Source: an uncultured Ruminococcus sp. (lineage in GTDB: Bacteria; Bacillota; Clostridia; Oscillospirales; CAG-272). From it: DNA of 19,621 nt. A model generated the notes under the pieces. The model was not told the DNA's origin. It searched no databases and saw only the letters and a list, made by a program, of their open reading frames with translations. The position numbers and the translations under genes are program-made. This document shows positions 14,339 through 19,621 of this stretch, piece by piece (positions within the stretch are counted from its first letter, which is position 1; every line of letters starts with the position of its first letter). The stretch lies in assembly GCA_902773455.1 (NCBI GenBank), contig CACYEW010000170.1, positions 1 to 19,621 of the forward strand, written 5' to 3'.

Positions 14339-16963
14339 ATGAAAGAACTTCAGAAAAACTACGATCCGAAACAGTCGGAAAAAAGGCTTTATGAAGAGTG
14401 GAGAGCGAAAGGCTATTTCAAACCCTCGGACAACAGAGAAAAAGAGACATTCACGATAGTGATACCGCCCCCCAACGTAACGGGTCAGCTTCACATGGGT
14501 CACGCCCTCGACGAGACGCTTCAGGACATACTGATCCGCTATAAAAGAATGAAAGGCTATGCGGCTCTGTGGATACCCGGTACGGATCACGCAGGCATCG
14601 CCACGCAGATCAAAGTCGAAGAATATCTGCGCAAAAACGAACATCTCACGCGTTACGATCTCGGACGTGAAAAATTCCTCGACCGCGTATGGGAGTGGAA
14701 AAACAAGTACGGCTCCCGCATAATCGAACAGCTCGAAACGCTCGGTTCCTCCTGCGACTGGGACAGACTGCGTTTCACGATGGACGAGGGACTCTCGAAA
14801 GCCGTAAGAGAGGTTTTCAACAACCTTTATGAAAAAGGCCTCATCTACCGCGGCTACCGCATAATCAACTGGTGTCCGAAATGCACGACGGCGCTCTCCG
14901 ACGCGGAGGTCGAATACGCCGAAGAAGAGGGTCATTTCTGGCACATCAGATATCCGGTGAAGGGCAGCGACGAGTACGTGACCGTAGCGACCACAAGACC
15001 GGAGACCATGCTCGGCGACACCGCCGTCGCGGTCAATCCCGAAGACGAAAGATATACGCACCTCGTCGGCAAAACGCTTATATTGCCGCTCGTGGGCAGA
15101 GAGATACCCGTGATCGCCGACGAATACGTCGATAAAGAATTCGGTACCGGCTGCGTGAAGATCACGCCCGCTCACGACCCGAACGACTTTCTCGTGGGTC
15201 AGCGCCATGACCTCGAAGTGATCAGGATAATGGCGGACGACGCGACGATAAACGACAAAGGCGGCAAATACGCCGGTATGGACAGATACGAAGCGAGAAA
15301 AGCGATAGTCGCCGATCTCGAAGCAGGCGGATATCTCGTAAAGATCGAAGCCCATACGCACAACGTCGGCAAATGCTACCGCTGCGGCACGACCGTCGAA
15401 CCGCTCACCTCGGATCAGTGGTTCGTGAAAATGGGTCCGATGATACAGCCGGCGATCGACGCCGTCAAAGACGGACGCATAAAATTCGTTCCCGAACGCT
15501 TTACGAAGATCTACATCAACTGGATGGAAAACCTGCACGACTGGTGCATCAGCCGCCAGCTCTGGTGGGGCCACAGGATCCCGGCGTTTTACTGCGATCG
15601 CTGCGGCGAGATGACCGTATCGCGCGAAGATATAACCGTCTGCCCGAAATGCGGCGCTCCCGTAAGGCAGGATGAGGACGTGCTCGACACGTGGTTTTCT
15701 TCGGCGCTCTGGCCGTTTTCGACGCTCGGATGGCCCGCCGATACGGAAGACCTCAAACGCTTCTTCCCGACCGACGTTCTCGTGACCGGCTACGATATAA
15801 TTTCCTTCTGGGTGTCGAGAATGATATTCTCGTCGCTTGAACAGACCGGCGAAGCTCCGTTCTCTACCGTGTTCATCCACGGTCTCGTGCGCGACGCTCA
15901 GGGCAGAAAAATGTCAAAATCCCTCGGAAACGGCATAGACCCGATGGTGATAATCGACAAATACGGCGCCGACGCGCTCCGTTTCGCGCTTGCGACGGGC
16001 AACTCACCCGGCAACGATATGCGCTTCTCCGACGAGAAGATCGAATCGGCGAGAAACTTTACGAACAAGATCTGGAACGCCGCGAGATTCGTTTTGATGA
16101 ACCTCTCGACCGAAGATACGGCTCTGCCCGACGTTTCCGCTCTGCACGTGGAGGATAAATGGCTGCTTTCGAAATACAATACGCTCGTTTCGGAGGTCAG
16201 CGGCAATCTCGACAGATTCGAGATCGGCGTGGCGCTTTCGAAGCTCTACGATTTCGTATGGGATATCTTCTGCGACTGGTATATCGAGCTTATCAAGCCG
16301 AGACTGCTCTCGGATAACAAAGCTGACAGCGAAGCCGCGCAGAAGGTCATCGTTCACGTGCTGACCGGCATACTCAAAATGCTTCATCCGTTCATGCCGT
16401 TCGTTACGGAAGAGCTTTATCAGGCTTTGCCGCACGATTGCGACAGCATTATGATATCGAACTGGCCCGAAGCCGATCCGTCGCTTTCGTTTGCCGGTGA
16501 CGAGGAGCATATGAGCGCCGTGATCGAGGCGATCCGCGCGATAAGAAACAGACGCGCCGAAATGAACGTCGCCCCGTCGAAAAAAGCCGCGGTCCATATC
16601 GTGACCGAAAACAAAGCCGCGTTCAACGATCAAACGGCGGTATTCTTCACCAAACTCGCCTCCGCTTCGTCGGTGACGGTGTGCGATTCCTTCGACGCTG
16701 AAGGAGCGGTCAGCATAATCACGCCCGCCTGCCGCATCTATATCCCGATGGGCGAGCTCGTGGATACGAAAGCCGAGCTCGAACGCCTCGGAAAAGAAGC
16801 CGAAAAGGTAAAGGGCGAAATAGCGAGACTCGAAGCGAAGCTCGGAAACGAAGGCTTCACGTCGAAAGCTCCCGCCGCCGTGGTCGAAGCCGAACGCAGG
16901 AAGCTCGCTTCGTACAAAGAAAAATTAACGGGCATTGAAGACGCCGTTAAGAAACTGAAATAA
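14339..16963 (+). CDS. valS: Valine--tRNA ligase
   Basis: Class I synthetase that charges tRNA-Val and edits misactivated threonine. Full length at 874 residues. It shows PPPNVTGQLHMGHAL with HMGH at 52-55, TTRPETMLGDTAVAVNP of the CP1 editing domain (from ~residue 220), zinc-type pairs CYRCG and CDRCG...CPKCG, the KMSKS loop exactly KMSKS at 524-528, a helical anticodon-binding domain with FCDWYIELIKPRL, and a C-terminal coiled coil of ~60 residues (AELERLGKEAEKVKGEIARL) that is characteristic of ValRS rather than IleRS. The ATG at 14339 follows AAAGGA by about 10 nt. Expression is set by the T-box upstream, with the hairpin array in the leader between. Confidence 0.98.
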   Translation: MKELQKNYDPKQSEKRLYEEWRAKGYFKPSDNREKETFTIVIPPPNVTGQLHMGHALDETLQDILIRYKRMKGYAALWIPGTDHAGIATQIKVEEYLRKNEHLTRYDLGREKFLDRVWEWKNKYGSRIIEQLETLGSSCDWDRLRFTMDEGLSKAVREVFNNLYEKGLIYRGYRIINWCPKCTTALSDAEVEYAEEEGHFWHIRYPVKGSDEYVTVATTRPETMLGDTAVAVNPEDERYTHLVGKTLILPLVGREIPVIADEYVDKEFGTGCVKITPAHDPNDFLVGQRHDLEVIRIMADDATINDKGGKYAGMDRYEARKAIVADLEAGGYLVKIEAHTHNVGKCYRCGTTVEPLTSDQWFVKMGPMIQPAIDAVKDGRIKFVPERFTKIYINWMENLHDWCISRQLWWGHRIPAFYCDRCGEMTVSREDITVCPKCGAPVRQDEDVLDTWFSSALWPFSTLGWPADTEDLKRFFPTDVLVTGYDIISFWVSRMIFSSLEQTGEAPFSTVFIHGLVRDAQGRKMSKSLGNGIDPMVIIDKYGADALRFALATGNSPGNDMRFSDEKIESARNFTNKIWNAARFVLMNLSTEDTALPDVSALHVEDKWLLSKYNTLVSEVSGNLDRFEIGVALSKLYDFVWDIFCDWYIELIKPRLLSDNKADSEAAQKVIVHVLTGILKMLHPFMPFVTEELYQALPHDCDSIMISNWPEADPSLSFAGDEEHMSAVIEAIRAIRNRRAEMNVAPSKKAAVHIVTENKAAFNDQTAVFFTKLASASSVTVCDSFDAEGAVSIITPACRIYIPMGELVDTKAELERLGKEAEKVKGEIARLEAKLGNEGFTSKAPAAVVEAERRKLASYKEKLTGIEDAVKKLK

Positions 16964-17004
16964 ATTTATACAAGCGCATAATAAGACAAATTTCACGCAT
17001 CATA

Positions 17005-17042
17005 AGCGGTATCATCGTAACCGGTGATACCGCTTTTTATTT
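17005..17042 (+). terminator. Intrinsic terminator after valS
   Basis: AGCGGTATCA (17005-17014) pairs perfectly with TGATACCGCT (17025-17034). Three further pairs (one G-U) can extend the stem to 13 bp with a TAAC loop, and the T-rich tail TTTTTATTT follows. It ends only 18 nt before the spoIIAA start codon, so the ribosome-binding site of that gene abuts the hairpin. Confidence 0.9.
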
Positions 17043-17060
17043 GCGAAAGGAGAGAGAAGA

Positions 17061-17375
17061 ATGAACGGCGTTACGTTCAGAGAAAAAGACGGCTCGCTTA
17101 TCGCGTCGCTTACGGGCGAGCTCGATCACTGCCTCGCCGTATCGGTGAGAGAACGTATAGACGCGGAGTTTTACAAAAGAATGCCGAAGGAGCTTTTGCT
17201 CGATCTTTCGGGCGTTTCGTTTATGGACAGCTCGGGGCTGGGGCTCATAATGGGCAGATATTCCGTGTGCGGAAACTGCGGCAAAGGCTTCGCGCTGATC
17301 GGAGCCGACGAGAGGGCGGTCAGGATACTTTCGCTCGCCGGACTCGACAAGACCGTCGCCATAAGAAAGGAATAA
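17061..17375 (+). CDS. spoIIAA: Anti-sigma F factor antagonist SpoIIAA
   Basis: STAS-domain protein of 104 residues. In the forespore, unphosphorylated SpoIIAA binds SpoIIAB and frees sigma F; SpoIIAB phosphorylates it and SpoIIE reverses that. The phosphorylation site is intact: Ser58 in DLSGVSFMDSSGLGLIMGRY, the same place as in Bacillus. AGGAG lies 8 nt before the ATG. It is the first gene of spoIIAA-spoIIAB-sigF, with 4 nt to spoIIAB. The gene begins straight after the valS terminator; I see neither a clear sigma-H promoter nor a Spo0A box in the 97-nt intergenic space. Confidence 0.95.
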   Translation: MNGVTFREKDGSLIASLTGELDHCLAVSVRERIDAEFYKRMPKELLLDLSGVSFMDSSGLGLIMGRYSVCGNCGKGFALIGADERAVRILSLAGLDKTVAIRKE

Positions 17376-17379
17376 AAAA

Positions 17380-17811
17380 ATGAAAAACAAACCGATCAAC
17401 GAAATGAAGCTTTATATAAGCGCGGTGCCGGAAAACGAGGCTCTCGCGAGAGCCTGCGTCAGCCGGTTCGTTTCGACGGCCGATCCGACCGTCTCGGAGC
17501 TTGCCGATATAAGATGCGCCGTGTCGGAGGCGGTGACGAACTGCGTCGTCCACGCGTACAGGGACAAGCCCGGCGAGATCTACATAAACGCTAAATTGTA
17601 CGCCGGAAGAAAAGTCACGCTGACCGTCGCCGACAAAGGCTGCGGCATAGCCGATATAGGTCTCGCGATGACGCCGCTTTATACGACCGACAGAGAAAAC
17701 GAGCGAAGCGGCATGGGATTTGCGATAATGCAGAGCTTTTCGGATAAAATGAAGGTCAGCTCGAAACCCGGCGCCGGTACCAGGGTGTTTATGGAAAAAT
17801 ACCTCAGATAA
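17380..17811 (+). CDS. spoIIAB: Anti-sigma F factor / serine kinase SpoIIAB
   Basis: GHKL-type ATPase that holds sigma F inactive in the predivisional cell and mother cell and phosphorylates SpoIIAA. At 143 residues it is the normal length. The ATP-binding boxes are visible: N box SEAVTNCVVHAY (Glu and Asn), G1 ADKGCGIAD, and G2 ERSGMGFAIMQSF. The N-terminal segment MKLYISAVPENEALARACVSRF matches the sigma- and partner-binding part of the family; the first eight residues (MKNKPINE) look like a short extension. AAGGA lies about 8 nt before the ATG. Position between spoIIAA and sigF makes the assignment secure over the related RsbW. Confidence 0.95.
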   Translation: MKNKPINEMKLYISAVPENEALARACVSRFVSTADPTVSELADIRCAVSEAVTNCVVHAYRDKPGEIYINAKLYAGRKVTLTVADKGCGIADIGLAMTPLYTTDRENERSGMGFAIMQSFSDKMKVSSKPGAGTRVFMEKYLR

Positions 17812-17825
17812 GGACGGTGCGCGAT

Positions 17826-18563
17826 ATGGCGAACGACGCGTCATACGACTATTCGAAAAACGCAGAGCTCATAAAGGCGGCGCAAGGAGGCGACAAAGCC
17901 GCCATGGAGGAGCTGATAACCGGCAATATGGGACTCGTCCGGAGCATAGTGCCGAGATTTGCCGACAGGGGAGCCGAGTACGAGGATCTGATACAGATAG
18001 GAACGATGGGAATGATAAAAGCCGTGAAAAGCTATAAAGCGGAATTCAACACGGTTTTTTCGACGTACGCCGTGCCTCTGATAATCGGCGAGATAAGAAG
18101 ATTTTTACGCGACGACGGCATAATAAAGATCGGCAGAGTCACGAAACGCGCCGCGCAGAACGCCATGAAACAGAGAGAAAAATTCATCTCGGAGCACGGC
18201 AGAGAACCGAAGGTGTCGGAGCTTGCCGGACTGTGCGGATGTACCGAAGAGGAGCTGAACGACGCCCTCGAAGCGTCGTATCCGATGCACTCGCTGTCGG
18301 AGTCGGTGGGCGACGACGATTCCGTCACGCTCGAAGGCACGCTCGCCTCCGACAGCGACGATATAGGCGATCTGTGCGAGCTGCTGTCTTTACGCGAGGC
18401 TGTAAAAAAGCTCGACCCGGTCGAGCGAAGGATAATCTATCTGCGGTATTTTCGCGATTACTCTCAGCAGGAGACCGCGGACGAGCTCGGGCTTTCCCAG
18501 GTCAAGGTATCGAGAAGCGAGAAAAAGATATATGAAAAACTGCGCGAACTGTTATCCGTGTGA
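17826..18563 (+). CDS. sigF: Forespore RNA polymerase sigma factor SigF
   Basis: Sigma-70 family factor that starts forespore-specific transcription. It has 245 residues. Region 2 contains GDKAAMEELITGNMGLVRSI and the core-binding/-10 element EDLIQIGTMGMIKAVKSY then FSTYAVPLIIGEIRRFLRDD, the SigF/SigG/SigB signature. Region 3 follows, and region 4 has LDPVERRIIYLRYFRDYSQQ and the helix-turn-helix ADELGLSQVKVSRSEKKI. After FLRDDG the usual family motif KVSRSLKE is replaced by IKIGRVTKRAAQ, a lineage difference. Start: ATG at 17826 with AAGGA about 11 nt upstream; a GTG at 17817 is in frame but too close to that ribosome-binding site. It begins 14 nt after spoIIAB. Confidence 0.94.
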   Translation: MANDASYDYSKNAELIKAAQGGDKAAMEELITGNMGLVRSIVPRFADRGAEYEDLIQIGTMGMIKAVKSYKAEFNTVFSTYAVPLIIGEIRRFLRDDGIIKIGRVTKRAAQNAMKQREKFISEHGREPKVSELAGLCGCTEEELNDALEASYPMHSLSESVGDDDSVTLEGTLASDSDDIGDLCELLSLREAVKKLDPVERRIIYLRYFRDYSQQETADELGLSQVKVSRSEKKIYEKLRELLSV

Positions 18564-18577
18564 AAATATTTACAATT
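18563..18577 (+). promoter_or_regulatory. AT-rich upstream element of the yceD promoter
   Basis: AAAATATTTACAATT, identical over 15 nt to the element before the valS promoter and placed 41 nt before the -35 box (40 nt there). Its first base overlaps the sigF stop codon. Possible UP-type element or shared regulator site; function inferred. Confidence 0.5.
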
Positions 18578-18603
18578 TCTTAACAATAATCTTTTGTTTC
18601 CTA

Positions 18604-18632
18604 TTGACAACGCGGAAACTTGCATTTATAAT
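18604..18632 (+). promoter_or_regulatory. Perfect-consensus sigma-A promoter of yceD-rpmF
   Basis: TTGACA (18604-18609), a 17-nt spacer and TATAAT (18627-18632) match the housekeeping consensus at all twelve positions. A start near 18639 gives a ~49-nt leader. High output fits the ribosomal protein gene in this unit. No terminator hairpin is seen between sigF and this promoter. Confidence 0.93.
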
Positions 18633-18687
18633 AATCTGTACGGTATTTTCCGCCGCATAAGTTCAAAGCGAACACGGGAGAGTTTGT

Positions 18688-19158
18688 ATGATAATCGATC
18701 TGACTCCGTTATTCAGCGGTGAAGTCAAAGAGCTTCCGCTTGATTATAAAGAAGCGGTATCGGGCGAAGCGTACGAACGGTATTTCGACGGGCTCGGCAT
18801 AGATATAAGCGGCGAAGTTGAGATCACGGGAAGGATATACGATATGTCAGCGTATATGCAGCTCGAGATCACCGCGAAACTGCCTTACAGATCACAGTGC
18901 TGCCGCTGTCTCAAAGAGACCGAAGGCGCCGTTATATGTAAGATAGAACGCGTGCTGTCCGCAAACGAAGCGGACGGAGAAGAAGACGACGTGATCGTAT
19001 ATACCGACCGTAAGATCGATCCGGAAGAAACGGTGCTTGAGGAGCTTTCGATGGCTGTACCCTCAAAGCCGCTTTGCAGACCGGATTGCAAAGGACTTTG
19101 CCCCGTATGCGGGCATGATCTCAACGATGGCGGCTGTGAGCACGCCGCCGAAGACTAA
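18688..19158 (+). CDS. yceD: YceD/DUF177 family protein (23S rRNA accumulation protein)
   Basis: Protein of 156 residues in the DUF177/YceD family, which is almost always encoded directly before rpmF and has been linked to accumulation of 23S rRNA or 50S subunits. Diagnostic features: the internal pair in SQCCRCL, and the C-terminal cysteine-rich block CRPDCKGLCPVCGHDLNDGG (around 130-149), which is probably a metal site; the sequence between is acidic (NEADGEEDDVIVY). GGGAG lies 7 nt before the ATG. The rpmF start follows 26 nt after the stop. Family is clear; the molecular role is only partly understood. Confidence 0.93.
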   Translation: MIIDLTPLFSGEVKELPLDYKEAVSGEAYERYFDGLGIDISGEVEITGRIYDMSAYMQLEITAKLPYRSQCCRCLKETEGAVICKIERVLSANEADGEEDDVIVYTDRKIDPEETVLEELSMAVPSKPLCRPDCKGLCPVCGHDLNDGGCEHAAED

Positions 19159-19184
19159 GAAGCATTGCAAGGAGGTGCGGATAA

Positions 19185-19367
19185 ATGGCAGTACCGAAGA
19201 GAAAAGTCAGCAAAGCAAGACGCGACAGAAGACGTTCCAACGTATGGAAGCTCGATATGCCCGGCATGACCAAATGCCCGAAGTGCGGAGAATACAATCT
19301 CAGCCACAGAGTATGCAGAGCCTGCGGCACATACGACGGCAAACAGATAGTCAAAGTTGAAGACTGA
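19185..19367 (+). CDS. rpmF: 50S ribosomal protein L32
   Basis: Small basic ribosomal protein of 60 residues. It opens with MAVPKRKVSKARRDRRRS, the universal L32 start, and has a complete zinc-ribbon of four cysteines (Cys31, Cys34, Cys44, Cys47: CPKCGEYNLSHRVCRACG), so it is the zinc-binding form. A strong AAGGAGGTG site precedes the ATG by 7 nt. Usual downstream partners plsX and fapR are absent; a terminator follows straight away. Confidence 0.98.
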   Translation: MAVPKRKVSKARRDRRRSNVWKLDMPGMTKCPKCGEYNLSHRVCRACGTYDGKQIVKVED

Positions 19368-19376
19368 CGCATAAGT

Positions 19377-19417
19377 GTCCCTGTACGGCGTGATTCCGGA
19401 AGGGACTCTTTTTGTTT
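19377..19417 (+). terminator. Intrinsic terminator after rpmF
   Basis: GTCCCT (19377-19382) pairs with AGGGAC (19401-19406) across an 18-nt loop that contains a further CGG/CCG pairing, followed by TCTTTTTGTTTTT. It lies 10 nt after the rpmF stop. Confidence 0.85.
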
Positions 19418-19450
19418 TTAAATCAAGCGTAAAAAACGCCGCCGCGATCA

Positions 19451-19497
19451 AAGTCGCTTGCGCCGGGCTAAGGTGTCGCTATCGCGACTTCTTTTTA
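19451..19497 (+). other. Two mutually exclusive hairpins before a T-rich tail
   Basis: GCGACTT (19484-19490) can pair with AAGTCGC (19451-19457), while its first five bases can instead pair with GTCGC at 19475-19479 across a TATC loop. Either form is followed by CTTTTTAT, so this could be a second, back-up terminator. No gene is visible nearby to be controlled by the switch, so a regulatory meaning is doubtful. Confidence 0.4.
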
Positions 19498-19510
19498 TCT
19501 TGGGGGTCGC

Positions 19511-19547
19511 CCACCCTTACAACCCCCAAACCCCCTTAACCCCTCCC
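19511..19547 (-). other. G-rich quadruplex-type motif on the minus strand
   Basis: The plus strand has C runs at 19514-16, 19523-27, 19531-35, 19540-43 and 19545-47 with connectors of 6, 3, 4 and 1 nt. The minus strand therefore fits the usual G-quadruplex pattern of at least four runs of three or more G with loops of 1-7. It lies in a non-coding stretch. Confidence 0.55.
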
Positions 19548-19570
19548 AAAGTCGTTAAACTCTCTTTGGG
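19545..19570. repeat. Inverted repeat CCCAAAG/CTTTGGG
   Basis: CCCAAAG (19545-19551) and CTTTGGG (19564-19570) form a perfect 7-bp stem with a 12-nt loop, next to the C-rich run. No T-tract follows, so it is not a typical terminator. Together with the neighbouring elements it may belong to a dispersed non-coding repeat; no gene is seen in 19418-19621. Confidence 0.5.
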
Positions 19571-19596
19571 GCGCGACGGGTTGACGCGAGGTAAGA

Positions 19597-19621
19597 GTGA
19601 ATAGTGAATAGTGAATAGTGA
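19597..19621 (+). repeat. 7-bp tandem repeat (GTGAATA), cut by window end
   Basis: Three exact copies of GTGAATA plus GTGA, running off the right edge, so the true copy number is unknown. In-frame stops rule out a continuous peptide in at least one frame on this strand. Such arrays are often variable between strains and can flank small mobile elements. Confidence 0.85.

Noticed and set aside
14033..15880. Long open frame of 615 codons on the minus strand, opposite valS
   Set aside because: It is antisense to the well-supported valS and T-box, shows no recognisable domain, and its composition is what codon bias on the other strand produces. It would also have to be translated through the T-box terminator and the hairpin array.
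18561..18687. Terminator between sigF and yceD
   Set aside because: The stretch is AT-rich with T runs, but I could not find a stable inverted repeat before them.
1..19621. Defence island, prophage or antibiotic resistance system
   Set aside because: All recognisable genes are core housekeeping or sporulation genes; there are no integrase, toxin-antitoxin, restriction or phage proteins in any frame I examined.

Overview
The window looks like a chromosome segment from a spore-forming, Gram-positive anaerobe of the class Clostridia. The evidence is a complete sporulation spoIIA operon (spoIIAA-spoIIAB-sigF), a T-box valS leader, folate-dependent TrmFO, an rnc / Elp3-like radical SAM / smc / ftsY block, and a DapL-type lysine/diaminopimelate pathway. 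Genus cannot be read from the sequence; an uncultured gut-type clostridium is plausible. Apart from the last ~200 bases, nearly everything is housekeeping.

Layout. Positions 1-13621 hold fourteen minus-strand genes, read right to left: dapA-dapB-dapF-dapL-trmFO-rnc-radical SAM-smc-ftsY-rdgB-yhbY-yqeK-rsfS-leuS (leuS runs off the left edge). Gaps are 30 nt or less, many stops overlap the next start by 4-20 nt, and I see no internal terminator. One strong sigma-A-type promoter (13656-13684, minus) sits just before dapA, so this looks like one very long operon joining peptidoglycan/lysine precursor synthesis, tRNA and rRNA processing, chromosome condensation, protein targeting and ribosome assembly.

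Positions 13640-14338 form a divergent control region. On the plus strand a consensus promoter (13800-13828) drives a T-box leader with a GUC (valine) specifier and an intrinsic terminator. Between the terminator and valS lies an array of eight small hairpins separated by ATATCGC, whose separators flip to the reverse complement halfway through. The whole array can fold as a nested ladder, and it is the most unusual structure in the window. valS (14339-16963) ends at a strong terminator.

The spoIIA operon (17061-18563) starts 18 nt after that terminator with no obvious promoter of its own. yceD and rpmF (18688-19367) have a perfect consensus promoter and a terminator. A non-coding tail (19418-19621) contains hairpins, a G-rich quadruplex-type motif on the minus strand and a 7-bp tandem repeat cut by the window end.

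A second cross-cutting signal is an AT-rich element, AAAATATTTNC, found 40-42 nt upstream of the -35 box in all three sigma-A-type promoters recognised here. Two of the copies are identical over 15 nt.
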